Source: Cladophialophora immunda (Eukaryota > Ascomycota > Eurotiomycetes > Chaetothyriales > Herpotrichiellaceae). From it: a DNA stretch of 64,000 nucleotides. The notes beneath the pieces are model-generated. The model made no database searches. It was not told the origin of the DNA and worked only from the letters and a program-made list of their open reading frames with translations. A program made the translations under genes and the position numbers. The stretch is from the NCBI RefSeq assembly GCF_000835495.1, contig NW_015622543.1, positions 2,093,849 to 2,157,848 of the forward strand, given 5' to 3'. Positions 1-10,649 of this stretch are shown in pieces; positions within the stretch are counted from its first letter, which is position 1; every line of letters begins with the position of its first letter.

Positions 1-531
1 TCAAGCCCGCCGCTTTGGTGACATCTAATTTGAGTACGGCAAACTGGGTGGCCATGACGGAGATGCAGAGTCGATCGTATGAGATACTGTATCTACTTAC
101 TATATGGTCAAAAGTTATCAATTCCGAATTCCGCTCTCGATCAGAATCACCGGTATTCCAGCTTGTCACGTGCAGCATTTCGAGATTTGATGCGGCATAT
201 ATTAAAGATTGCCTTGCAGCATCCCCGTTTTGACCTCATGGCTTCTTATGGATTTTTACAGAGTACAGGGAGTATAGGGCAATAGCCATTTCCTATCATT
301 CCTGGCACGTGCTGCTGGAAGCAAACCTCGGCCAAAACCACCGCTGCACAGACTGCACAGATGTAATTTCCAGCTGTGAAGAAAATCAGTGTGTTCCGAA
401 TTCTGTTCCGAATTCTGTTCCACTTCGTTGGAGTTGATCGAAAGTATGAAATGGTTGATAAACTCCAGTGTCTACCAAACCATACGTGTAAGGGTTCCTT
501 CGCAACACCATCTTCTACAACACGACAATCA
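1..531. other. Left-edge intergenic sequence
   Basis: No open frame with family character or any RNA gene was seen here. It probably holds the promoter of the SDR gene that begins at 532. A short direct duplication of the sequence TTCCGAATTCTG lies near 394-418. Confidence 0.4.
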
Positions 532-1550
532 ATGCCTGCTTACGACTTTCCTGGTGTCGCTTTGGTGACTGGCGCTGCCCATGGTAAATCTCCAAGTTTG
601 GCCATAGGTAGGGCTCAGCTAACATGAACCAGGTATCGGCAGAGCGACGGCAATCCTCTATGCCAAAGAAGGTTGTAAGCGAATTAGCATTGCTGATCGT
701 AATCAAACAGGCCTTGAGGAAACCAAGCACATGATAGAGTCTGTTGCCAAAGAGGTCGCTGTCAGAACAACAGTCTGTGACAATACTGATGAAAAGGCTG
801 TACAAAAAATGGTCGATGGAACCGTTGAGCAATTTGGAAGGATCGACTACGCTGCAAATGTCGCCGGGATAACTGTGGTGGGCCCAGGCACGGCCGATAT
901 GACCACTGAATATTGGGAGCGGGATAGTAACGTGAATCTAAGGGGAGTATTTTTTTGTGAAAGAGCAGAGCTGAAGGTTATGTTGGGTCAAGAGCCTCTT
1001 CAGTCAAGGTCAAGTTATCAGTTGCAATATAAACAAAAGACTTTATCTAATACGTCATTAGTCACTCGAAGCACCCAGTCCGGGGCAGTATTGTCAATGT
1101 TGCGTCCATGGCTGGACTAAACGGAGTGAAGGAATTTCCAGCTTACACCGCCAGTAAGCACGGAGTAGTTGGGCTCTCAAAAGCTGTAATGTTACATTGC
1201 GAACTCCTCATTCACTATAAAGCTAAAAGTCGGCCAAGGACGGCTTGTTCTACGGTAAATCTGGGATTCGAATCAATACAGTCTGCCCAGGGTAAGTTTC
1301 CATTTGACTACAACGAAAAACTTTTAACATAGACCGTAGACCGACCAATACAGGCATTCTGGCCAATTCCGGCAGCGATATGACAAACGCAGCACAAATA
1401 GCAGCGATCAGAGCGTCGGCCTCTCCCAACGCAATGGGGCGATATGCCGACCCTGAAGAGCTAGCCCAGGCTTTGGTTTGGGTTACCAGTGGTCGGGCGA
1501 GTTATATGACTGCCTCTGTTCTACCCGTCAATGGCGGCCAGATATTTTAA
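532..1550 (+). CDS. Short-chain dehydrogenase/reductase (classical SDR), five exons
   Basis: Predicted NAD(P)-dependent oxidoreductase of 270 residues; the substrate is unknown. Exons by frame and splice sites are 532-583, 633-1013, 1079-1185, 1230-1291 and 1340-1550, and the joined frame has no internal stop. Visible motifs are the cofactor-binding TGAAHGIG (residues 13-20), NVAG (93-96), the catalytic Ser in NVAS (154) and Tyr167/Lys171 in YTASK. The C-terminus NGGQIF is typical of the family. The second donor (GTTATC at 1014) is weak but is the only one found that keeps frame into the IVNVAS strand. The gene is followed by a TRI12-like transporter and a P450 pseudogene, so it may be part of a small catabolic or secondary-metabolite group. 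That grouping is inference. Confidence 0.85.
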
Positions 1551-1964
1551 ATATCTACTTTACTTTGCGACTACTTATTGAACACAATATCAATCCTGGG
1601 CCGAGTCGAACCTGTTCCCACGTAACCCTAACCCCGAAAAGAACATGAGTTAGGTATACGGGGCAAAAATTTCCAAAAAGCCGCGGATCTGATTGGTCGG
1701 GTAGAAGAAACTCATCTAATTGGCCAATTCCTATTACAGTCACGTAGGGCGAAGGATCTAACTAATCAAGTAGTAGACTAAATTTTCGCGCTTTCCAATA
1801 GCACTTACCGCGCTACCACCACCACCACCACCACCACCACAACAACAATACCACACGCGCAATCGCCGATTATTTCACTATGAAGATCCTATTCTGTCTC
1901 GAATAGCTCTCGTTTACGTGCTAACTGCCTCATTTATTAGTTCGCTTACATCTCCTTAACCAAA
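1551..1964. other. Intergenic with CCA trinucleotide microsatellite
   Basis: This is the 3' flank of the SDR gene. A pure CCA run lies at about 1816-1840, followed by a short ACA run. No gene is visible. Confidence 0.5.
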
Positions 1965-2150
1965 ATGCTCGCAAGTGGCGCGCCACCTAATCCATTCAAG
2001 CCTCCAGGAATACCTCCTCTACCTCCTGATCGACCTAATCCTCAATCGAATACCCATAAAACCTGCTCCGGCTGTGGCTAACTGAAGCCTAAGGAAGACT
2101 TTAAGCCCAAGCGAGGCAACAAGAAGACAGCTCAATGTACGAGGTACAAG
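1965..2150 (+). pseudogene. Relic of a Pro-rich protein with a Cys-x2-Cys motif, broken by a stop
   Basis: An ATG at 1965 opens a Pro-rich stretch of 38 codons ending in KTCSGCG, then an in-frame TAA at 2079-2081. The same frame continues in coding style for about 20 further codons (LKPKEDFKPKRGNKKTAQC), with a second Cys at a spacing suggestive of a small zinc-binding module. The family is not recognised. It is most simply a decayed gene fragment. An intron removing the stop is possible, but no good donor/acceptor pair was found. Confidence 0.4.
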
Positions 2151-2385
2151 TATTGACTCAACAGGTTGCCTTGGGGATGGTTTACCCTACCCTACAGCAC
2201 TATTATTTCCTGTTCCGGCGTGCAATTCCGAGAAATTCTAGAGCTCGGAACTGGGGATTTTGCGGGGTTTCCCCGCTAGGTCAGGTCCCCAGCGTGAACT
2301 CCTCAAGCGGAGTTCTTTTGTGAGCATGTGTCTTCAAATATCTTTTGCGCATCCTCCCTCCCAGTAATCACCTTCCTGTTCCAAC

Positions 2386-4258
2386 ATGGCCAATACCGAG
2401 ATTGTGCCAAACCAGATGGCCGCTACGGGCCATCTGGGAGACGAAAAACAGCCTTACCGCGACGACCAGGTCATCGTCACTGATGAATCCGGCTGTGTGG
2501 CTGACTATGCTCAAATTCAGCGAGGGTATTATAGAAGCAAGCTGTTCATCGGCTCATACTTTGCCATCGGCCTCGGCCTGTGTGGCGGTATAAGCGCATT
2601 CGGCTACGCGGCGCCCATCCTGAACGATATCAATGCCGATATTGGGCCCAACCCCAACTACATCTGGGTCTCATACACCTATAGTACATCTCTGGCCGTG
2701 TGTCTTCCCATCATCGGACGTCTCTCGGATATCTTCGGTCGGCGATACTACTTCATTGGCGGCTCGGTCCTGGCGATGATTGGCAGTATTGTATGCGCCA
2801 GAGCCCAAAATATACCTACTCTCATCGGTGGAAACGTCTTCCTCGGTGTCGCCAGCTCGACCCAGCTGTCATTTTACATCGTCATGGGCGAACTGGTCCC
2901 CATGAAACATCGCTACCTGGCGACCAGTGCTTTGTATATCTTCGTCATCCCGGGATCTGGATTTGGCCCAGTCATGGCCGAGTCATTCATCGTCCACTTC
3001 CCGAGCGTTGGCTGGAGAGGGATCTATTACCTCCTCCTCGCCATCAACGGAAGTGCTTTCACGTGCTGGGTGCTCTTCTACCACCCGCCAACCTTCCACA
3101 TGAAGCACGGCAACGACAAGATCATTGAATGGATCAAACACTTTGATTATGTGGGAACATTGTTGTTTGCGTCCGGCCTGGTTCTGACCTTGATTGGTCT
3201 CTCGTCCGGAGGCAATGTATATCCATGGAAATCGGCACCTGTTATCGTCATGATCACCCTGGGTGTCTGCCTTCTCGTCGTATTTGTTCTGTGGGAAGCA
3301 TATGCCCCGATTCAGCAACCTCTGGTTCCGCTCCATCTCTTCCGCCAACGCGACTGGATCATCGCCGTCTTCCTGAGTGCAATCGCTTCGCCTGTTTATT
3401 ATGCATCGGCACTCCTTTTCCCGCAAGAAGTGTCTGTACTGTATGGGAACGGAGACAAGATCTGGGTTGGACTCATGTCTTGCGTTCCCGGCCTTGCCAA
3501 CCTGATAGGACTTCTTGGTGCCGGCGTGTTTGCGAACAGAATTGGAAAACAGAAATACCAGTGCATTGCTTGCTTCCTCATTTCCGGTACCCTTGTTGCC
3601 AGTGAGTGCCCATCCCGGAACATGGATGACTTTGATTGATGGGACAATTCTAGGTGCGGCAACTGTCACTCCCTTCAACAAGGGATCGCAGATCGCCCTC
3701 GTTCTCCTCGGCCTGGTTTTCATAGGCTGGGTCGACAATTTGGTGTTGATGAACACCACCATTTTCGTCAAGAACCAGCAAGAGATCGGAACTGCCGGCG
3801 GTGTGGCCGGGAGTATCCGCTACCTTTTTAGTGCCATCGCACCAGTCATCTACGTGACGGTCCTCCAAAATCGCCTCAAGAGCACGATTCCAGGCGAGGT
3901 TCCCAAAGCAGTGGTCGCCGCCGGCTTGCCCGCCGGCAGCGTGGAAGCTTTCATCGAGGCGCTCGAGCTGGACACTCCCGCCGCGTTCGACAAGGTGACG
4001 GGCCTTACTCCCAAGATCCTCGAACTCGGAACGGCGGCCTTCAAGCAGGCCTATGCCGATGCATTCCACACCGTCTGGCTATGCAGTATCGCCTTTAGCG
4101 CCATGGGCCTCATTGTGGCTCTCTTCGCCTCCCAAGCGGAGAATCTGACATACAAGGTGGCCGCCACGCTGCATGACGAGGCGGGGAACATGGGCATTAC
4201 CGAGAAATCGATTCATGACTGGGCTAGTGAAAAAGTTGACTACAGAGAGGTTGCTTGA
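2386..4258 (+). CDS. MFS transporter, TRI12/siderophore-efflux-like, two exons
   Basis: Predicted plasma-membrane transporter of 606 residues in the major facilitator superfamily. It most resembles the fungal trichothecene-efflux (TRI12)/siderophore transporter branch with 14 transmembrane segments. Exons are 2386-3601 and 3654-4258. The 52-nt intron (GTGAGT...TAG) is required because the first frame stops shortly after it, and the join reads LVAS-AATVTP without loss. Repeated hydrophobic helices run the whole length, and the MFS loop 2-3 signature appears as GRLSDIFGRRY near residues 115-125. The N-terminal 45 residues are hydrophilic and probably cytosolic. The gene sits between an SDR and a broken P450, which suggests export of a small metabolite; the substrate is unknown. 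Confidence 0.9.
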
Positions 4259-4328
4259 TATCTGACATACGACACCGATGTAGTACAGTTCTGCAAACGT
4301 GTGATTTTAGGGTGTAGCGGATAGCTAG

Positions 4329-5936
4329 TCACCTACGCTTCAAGTTGCAGATCAATCCCTTCTGGAACGTAAACCAATAATTGGACACTGACCAGTCCTT
4401 GTCTGGGCTGGTGAGTTCGACATGGTATTGTCTCAGCACCTCCAGAATGACCTTGTGGATTTCGATCATGGCCATGTTGCGGCCAAGGCATTTGCAGCTC
4501 CCGGTCCCAAAGGTAAACTACCAGAAATTGTCCATTTGTTTCAGTCGTTCCTCGTCTGCACTCAGCCACCGATCTGGGTTGAAATCATCTGGGTCCGTGC
4601 CAAACGCTGGCGAGCGATTCGTGACCCAAGGATTGATTCCCACGATCGTGCCGGCGGGAATTTGGTAGCCCTCTATAAAGAGACCTTCGGCCGGGACCTG
4701 GCGTTCGAGGAGCATGCCGACCGAGGGATGGAGACGCATAGCTTCCTTGATGACGGTGCCTAAGTAAGGGAGAATCGTCGTAGCTTCTTTATAACTTATG
4801 GGATGACTAAGCTCCCCCTCTTTGTCTGCGGTATCGATCTCAGTGACCAGTCGATCCATACACTTGGGATGGCGACAGAGATAGTAGACAATGGCACGGA
4901 GAGCGATGGATGTGGTATCTACGCCGGCGAATATGTTGGTGCTCACGTGGAGGACCATGTCCCTCAAAGTCATTTCCAGAGGATCCGTCGATTAGACCTT
5001 TTCCCAGCGGCTGGGCATGTCATGAGCTTCGACATCGGCCTTGGTTCGCTGACCTCCTCGTTTAGCTGCAGCTCGTCCGTTGATGACCTTGAGCGTGAAA
5101 AGAAGAACCGGGTTCCAGGTCTCCATTGCAGGCATGAGCCTGGCGAGCAGCGGATTGCTTAGAAGGACTTTGTGGATTGCTGGAATTTGGCCATAGACGG
5201 CTGCATATGCGAGAAAGTCCTTGTTTCCTGCCATCATGGCCTGGCACGCGTACCCCCAGCAGTTTATCAAACGCCGAGGGAGGCAAGTACCTACATCCAG
5301 ATCCTTGCCTTGTTCCATGAATCCCATCTTGCTGGCAAAGGTCAACTCTCCGACCATGTCAAAGGCAAAATACTCCAGCTAATCACCAAGATCTAACGAC
5401 TCGCCTCTCGAAGCAAAGTCACCGAGACGGCCCATGAGAAAGTCGACACAGGAGTCGATGGCTGCCTCAGAGTGCAGCAGGCTGGGGAAGCTATAGGCAG
5501 CACCAACCTTACGCTTCTCAACGCGGTTATACTCCGGATCGCGGGTGGAGAAAAGGTTCAGCACTGGCCTCTTCTTCCATGACATGGACTGAATTGGATA
5601 GAAGCCCGTTTTTGTGAAGCTCTCCTTGATACCATAAATGATCGGTATCATTGCAGGGTTGCTGATGGAGACATGGTTGGGACCGATTCGAACCACGGGA
5701 CCGTACTTTTCGTGGATCTGGCGGGCTGTGGCATGGGATTGACCTTTGGCGACATCATACAAGCGCCAGAGCCCGGTGCATGCAGCCAAAGGGGGTCCCG
5801 GGATGTTTCTAAGGCTTTCTTTGAATCGGTTGAAGACCACAGAGAGCGCCAACAGAACCAAGACGAGGAGAACTTGGTAGGTAACAGCGACATGCTTTAT
5901 AGACGACGCAACCTTGGCTACAGAAGTGGCGGCCAT
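4329..5936 (-). pseudogene. Cytochrome P450 (pisatin demethylase/benzoate hydroxylase-like), inactivated
   Basis: The frame starting at 5936 encodes an N-terminal membrane anchor, a Pro-rich hinge (NIPGPP), an I-helix FAGVDTTSIA, the K-helix KEAMRLHP and a C-terminal haem-loop region. A 54-nt intron near 5255-5310 (GTAGGT...CAG) joins GKDLD to AMMAGN. Otherwise the frame is continuous, but three in-frame stops interrupt it. One is TAG where the family has Trp in GDW-LEYFAFD, at about 5378. One is TAA after SRWEKV, at about 4990. One is TAG at 4518-4520, just before the haem loop. The haem motif reads FGTGSCKCLGRN, with Cys in place of the usual basic residue. All lesions fit single transitions. 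It once belonged with the neighbouring SDR and transporter and is now almost certainly non-functional. Assembly error is less likely because four separate sites are affected. Confidence 0.85.
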
Positions 5937-7474
5937 ATTGCACCTATCCCTTGCTCAGTCCCAGCAGAGAGAGTCGGGTGTTCAAACAATAACAATGATG
6001 GGGTTAGGGTTTTGTAGCTAACGTACGGCGTGCTGTTTGTGTTGTCAGGCCCCCCAAAGCTATCGTTTGTAAGATCACCACCCCATTGAGGAGCAAGCTG
6101 TCAGTCTTTTTGGCATCAGGACCATTAGGGTTAACATAGCCGGTGCCTCCATTCTGTTCGTTATTCATATGATCCGCAACTGGGTTTCGTCCAGTAAGGG
6201 TGCTCGATTGAGGTCTAACAATACTATTTGCCCAGTATTGGCAAGCTTTGCTGGATCAGCTTTTTGGAAGTAGAAAGTTCGCGGGAGTTGAAACCGGCTT
6301 GGATGTATATAAAAGGAATATCAACGGTAATTCAAGTCATGTCATGTCACAGGGTTGAGGACGCATTGATACGGCGGTCTCAACATGATATCGTCGGTCT
6401 AGATCTTCACTTCGAATCGACCCATGTCAGCATGTTCACAAACTGCCATTTCGAGGTGGACAATTACGAGGCTTCCTTCTTTCCTCAAGATGGTCGGTCA
6501 ATATTATCAAATCCTGACCGAGATTCCATTCGGCCTTCTACTTGAAGGGTTCTACATATTCAGCTTTGGCTTTTACATTGCCCACAACTTTGGAAGGAGT
6601 CTAGGATGATCAGCAGCTCTTAACATGAAAACCTCACAGGAATGCAAGGTTCCTTCTTTTCAGCCTTACACCGTCCAAAGTCGGGGAAGACCCCTCGTTG
6701 TGAGGCAGGATCAGAATTTCTCCAGGGAACGTTTCGAGTGCGGTGGATTCGATGAACGTCGTGCAGGGACCTCGACAACGGAGGTGGAAGGCGGCCTTGT
6801 CCATGATCTTGAGATTGCAGTCCGCGACGACAACAAACGCACGCGACAGTGGGAGCATCCTGCTTTCTGCGCGCGGCATTAGCGCTGGCAGTGACAAAAG
6901 GCAAGATTGTCGAGCAAGCGAAAGCCTTCAACTTCAAAGAATTGACAAAGACCAACAAAAGAAGTGTTTCTTTTGGATGCCTTGGCATTCCAGAATCCAG
7001 ATCAGTTTATACCTGTTGTGCTCCGAGCGTAATAAATCATCATCACTACGGCATCGTAGTTGTGGCACATGATGTTGGCGGGTTTACGTTTTTCCAGTGT
7101 GGTTGGAAATTCACATGATTTGCACACTCAGCAAAGGCGTAGCGTGATGGCCGTTAAATGAGGGGGTTTGAAATGGTGGGATACGACTTTCTCCCCCCCC
7201 AGTTGGCGACGAGCGTCTTGTGTTCCTGCACCGGATAGCACCCTCACACTGCGCTCAACAGTGCCAACACTGTCGGTACTCTGCTGCCCCATGCCACACT
7301 TTGTTTCCTTCAGTACGCAACAACAGTCCCACTGACCTAAATGCCTCGACTTCTTGATGGTGGTTGTCACCTATGACTTGACCTACTGATATGCCTCGCT
7401 GCTACCTCGACCGTTGAGCCACGACCCTGATTTGCACCTCCCAGAGTCCCAAACAGCGTTCGGGCCTATTTATC
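5937..7474. other. Intergenic tract, 1.5 kb, with one coding-like block
   Basis: No complete gene could be built. On the minus strand, 6634-6936 reads as a coding-like block (for example RAFVVVADCNLKIMDKAAFH, then a Cys/His-containing stretch), but I found no start or partner exons and recognise no family. The rest shows no feature. Confidence 0.35.
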
Positions 7475-8393
7475 ATGTCAGCTGTAAATATAGAGTGAGT
7501 ATATCTGTATTTGCCAGTGAACACCACCGCTAATACGTTGTATTAGAGCTTTAACCCAGAGTGCTTTTCAATTCAATGTCGGGCCAGAAGGGAAAGCCTT
7601 CTTTCTACACTCAAAGCTCGTCTCTCGACACTCCTCCGTATTTCACGCTTTGATGTCTGGCCATATGAAGGAGGCCGAAGAAGGAAAAGCACGCTTAAGT
7701 AATGTGGATGAACACACGTTCGCTCGCTTTGCCGAGTTCATATATGGAGGCAATTATAACGCCGACGAGGCGCTGATTGTCCTTGATGACGCAGAGCCTG
7801 AAAGCGAAACTGCAAGAAGCGAAACTCCCAAATTAGCGGATGAGGTGCGAGAGACAAGCCCTGTTTCACAACGAGGTGAAAGCCCCAACTCAGAAAATTG
7901 GGCCCGTCCCAAAAAGAAAGATAAAAGAAAACGAGGGGATAAAATCCTAATTCGGAGGCATCTTGAGTCATTTTCAGAGTTCGCCATCCCTTCGATCGAG
8001 AAAGTCTCATTCCCCGAGATAAACATCTCGGAAACGGAGAGTGATACGGGGCTGACGTACGACTACACGGAGGCACTTTGCCACGTGCGTCTGTATGTAT
8101 TTGCCGAACAATATCAGATTCACAAATTGAAGGATCTGGCGCTGTGTAGATTACACAGTGTTCTACAACATACTACCTTCCACCCTGTACGTACGGGAGA
8201 ACTGTGCGACATGATCAGCCTCGCCTATGAAAATACACCGGAATTGAAGGAAGAGCCTCTGCGAGACTTACTAACTCACTATGTGGCATGGAAATTCGAG
8301 GACTTAGCTCCGACGAAGGAATTTAAGAAGCTATTCATCGACGGAGGAATGTTTGTGAATGACTTATGTCAGAAAGTGAGCCTCAGGCTATGA
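7475..8393 (+). CDS. BTB/POZ domain protein, two exons
   Basis: Predicted protein of 288 residues. Exon 1 (7475-7494) encodes only MSAVNIE and is joined to 7547-8393 over a 52-nt intron (GTGAGT...TAG). The early part matches the fungal BTB fold: FNVGPEGKAFFLHSKLVSRHS, then FHALMSG, and EHTFARFAEFIYGGNY near residues 70-85. A charged, Ser-rich linker (about 95-150) with the basic cluster KKKDKRKRGDK precedes the second half of the fold (TYDYTEALCHVRLYVFAEQY). Fungal BTB proteins of this type are usually uncharacterised; Cullin-3 adaptor activity is possible but not shown. The long linker inside the BTB/BACK region is common in this fungal subgroup. Neighbours give no hint of function. Confidence 0.85.
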
Positions 8394-8459
8394 CTCTACG
8401 ACGCTATTGTTGTTCTTACTCCCTATCTCAAACTTTGCCCCCCAGAAATCGATAGCTCA

Positions 8460-8696
8460 TCACTTCCCGCAAAATTTCCGTTCTTTGTCTGCTTTCTCTA
8501 TAGCTTTCAAGATTTCTTTGCCTTCCTCGATATCTTGTGGCGTCGTTTTCAACCCGTATGATGCTTGGAAGTTGGTGCGGCTACCCCAACCGCTTTTGAC
8601 AATTTTGTTGCTGTAAGAATTGTGAACAGGCGACGATGCGAACAAGGAGGGCCTCCATACTGCTAAAACGACTTGGTATTCTTCTGCTAACGCTCG
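8460..8696 (-). CDS. Small conserved-looking ORF, possibly partial
   Basis: An open frame of about 79 codons runs from 8696 to the stop at 8460-8462. It contains the well-structured stretch KSGWGSRTNFQASYGLK followed by TPQDIEEGKEILKAIEKAD, which looks like a short fungal protein of unknown function. In this frame the first ATG is at 8645. The coding style continues upstream of that ATG (EEYQVVLAVWRPSLF) to a possible splice acceptor, but no upstream exon keeps frame. It may therefore be a gene with an undetected first exon, or a 5'-truncated relic. Confidence 0.4.
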   Translation of the reverse strand, partial: RALAEEYQVVLAVWRPSLFASSPVHNSYSNKIVKSGWGSRTNFQASYGLKTTPQDIEEGKEILKAIEKADKERKFCGK

Positions 8697-9614
8697 TCAA
8701 TATATATATTCAAAGTTAGTTCGACGTTAATGGGGCCACGCAATACCTGTTTATCCATGATTGAGGAGAGCGCTGATGACTGAGAAGCAAGAGGGAAACG
8801 ATTCTCTACGAAGGACTCTGCCAACGGCTTTAAGAAACTACCCCGTACGACGTGTCCTGCGCTTATTGGTTAGATTGACACTGCTTTCCTCATAGGTTCA
8901 GTTCCACAAGATGACATGGGTTCGTCGGTAAGGTCTTGTAACCTAAGTTTCCCCTCGTTCTCAAATCCGAAGTCCTCACTCACTCACTCACTCACTCACT
9001 GTCTCTCTCTCTCTGTAAGGAAGGCTGTATTGCAATATTGCAGAGGTCAGAGCTCAAGATCAGTTGCACTAGGATTGGCTAGTATAACATGCAGCGATGG
9101 ACTATTTTCAAAAATGTAACTTACCACAGGTTCTCTACCGCGTTCAATTCCAAGCTGCCAAACGCGCTACTCGAGGGAAGATGGACTTTCTGCCAGGAAT
9201 AATGCTGAGCGCTGTCAATTGGGCGATTAGCGGAAGTGAACGGACCGGCCAAGCTAAACCTAAGTAAGTGACCTGCGCCTCTGAATACAGACAGGTCATG
9301 TGAGGTACACGTAAATCTCACCACTAGCTACCCTGACCGCGAGTGTTGCAGCCTGCTCAGCCTGATGTGTGTTTACCCCTTGAGGTTCGTTTGCAGTAAA
9401 TGCTATGCATCACCAAAAATACCGATCGTAACTTCTTCGCGGCTGCTTCACGAATTCTCGAGGTTGTCACCAGACATCAACGTTTTCCGGCACACCGCTG
9501 AACAACGATCAATCTTTCCCATCTCCCCTTGAGCCCCAACAAGGGGAGTGTATCAGCGGGCATCCTTACGGCTAGTCGACTGTGATCCCTCCGAACGCCT
9601 GGTCATTCCCCAGA
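8697..9614. other. Intergenic with CTCA/CT simple repeat
   Basis: A run of CTCA tetranucleotides at about 8974-9000 is followed directly by CT dinucleotides to about 9015. No gene is visible. The right end is the promoter side of the gene at 9615. Confidence 0.5.
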
Positions 9615-10649
9615 ATGGCTACTGCTGTAACAGATGTTGCTGAAGGCTTTAGCCGGCTCACCCTATCTCCATCGGCACCAATAATCTGCCCCTCCGGCCC
9701 AGGAGCAGGGAATTCAAAGGAGAGTTCTGAAGGTCTGACCTTAAGTCAACACCCTACACCAGATCTGCTCGGTGACTGGCGTCGGAATCCATCCACATTT
9801 TTCTCAGCAACTGACCCCGTGGTTTTCGCGCGAGTTCTGGCCATATGCAGAAAGTGGAAGATACCAGAACGCGCGGCACGCAACATGGCCGCTCTGGCAG
9901 CAGGACGGAAAGGTCTTCCCGTAATCTTGCTGCAGAATCCAAACAAAGGGCACGACAAAATGGACTTCGCGGCTATGGCCAAGAGTTGTGCGACCATTCG
10001 CTGGATCAAGAACGTCCTACTGCGTGGACTCGGGCTCTCAATAGACGATGTCATCATTCTCGATGTATGCCTTCTTCTTGATGACCAATGGCTCACACGT
10101 ACCGAAGGACGGAATCCTAAGGAGGCTGATCAGGCCGTGGAAGAGGTATTTGCTCTGCTCGAGGAATTACTAGAAGTCATAAACCCTTCGATGATGATTT
10201 GTTGTCAATGCGCGACGGGTGGGAGGAATTGGATAACGAACCCCCGTGGGCGTCGGTTGCCCAAAGAAATCCTGGCCTCCAACGCCACGGAGATTGCCGA
10301 GATGTTGAGTTCTCGCACAGCTCTTGCAAAAGTCGGTGAAAGTCAGCAGCTTCCGGGCAAACGATGGAAAAATGCACGCATCGTTCGGGCGTTCCACCCG
10401 ATGTGGTTTGCTCGTGAACAGGACGTGAAGGTACGGAGTCAGCGTGAGCAGCTTTTGACGGACATTATTGAGGTGGCATTCGTTCCATATTGTATGGATT
10501 TTGTGCTGGACAGGAATCGTATGCTGATGGATGAATGGACTTCGGACCTAATGAAGATGGCTGAGAAAGCGAGATCCATAGAAAGCAACATCAAAAGATT
10601 GGAGGAAGAGGTGGAGAAATTAAAGAGGCAATGTATGTTCACGGTTTAA
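9615..10649 (+). CDS. Hypothetical protein with uracil-DNA-glycosylase-like motifs
   Basis: Single-exon protein of 344 residues. The first ATG in frame is at 9615 (MATAVTD); upstream in-frame codons lack an ATG. I do not recognise a named family, but the order of short motifs resembles the uracil-DNA glycosylase superfamily: LPVILLQNPNKG (motif-1-like), then a hydrophobic strand DDVIILDVCLLL, then NPSMMICCQCA, then VRAFHPMW (HPS-like motif near residue 255). The N-terminal 60 residues are low complexity. The C-terminus (about 310-340) is predicted coiled coil (SIESNIKRLEEEVEKLKRQC). If the glycosylase resemblance is real, it would act on DNA bases, but the canonical catalytic Asp/His context cannot be confirmed by eye. 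It could also be an unrelated alpha/beta fold. Confidence 0.7.
   Translation: MATAVTDVAEGFSRLTLSPSAPIICPSGPGAGNSKESSEGLTLSQHPTPDLLGDWRRNPSTFFSATDPVVFARVLAICRKWKIPERAARNMAALAAGRKGLPVILLQNPNKGHDKMDFAAMAKSCATIRWIKNVLLRGLGLSIDDVIILDVCLLLDDQWLTRTEGRNPKEADQAVEEVFALLEELLEVINPSMMICCQCATGGRNWITNPRGRRLPKEILASNATEIAEMLSSRTALAKVGESQQLPGKRWKNARIVRAFHPMWFAREQDVKVRSQREQLLTDIIEVAFVPYCMDFVLDRNRMLMDEWTSDLMKMAEKARSIESNIKRLEEEVEKLKRQCMFTV

Noticed and set aside
3602..3653. MFS gene read as two separate genes or a frameshift
   Set aside because: A standard 52-nt intron with GTGAGT/TAG restores a continuous transporter frame.
532..6000. A full secondary-metabolite cluster at the left end
   Set aside because: No polyketide synthase, NRPS or terpene synthase is present, and the P450 is broken.
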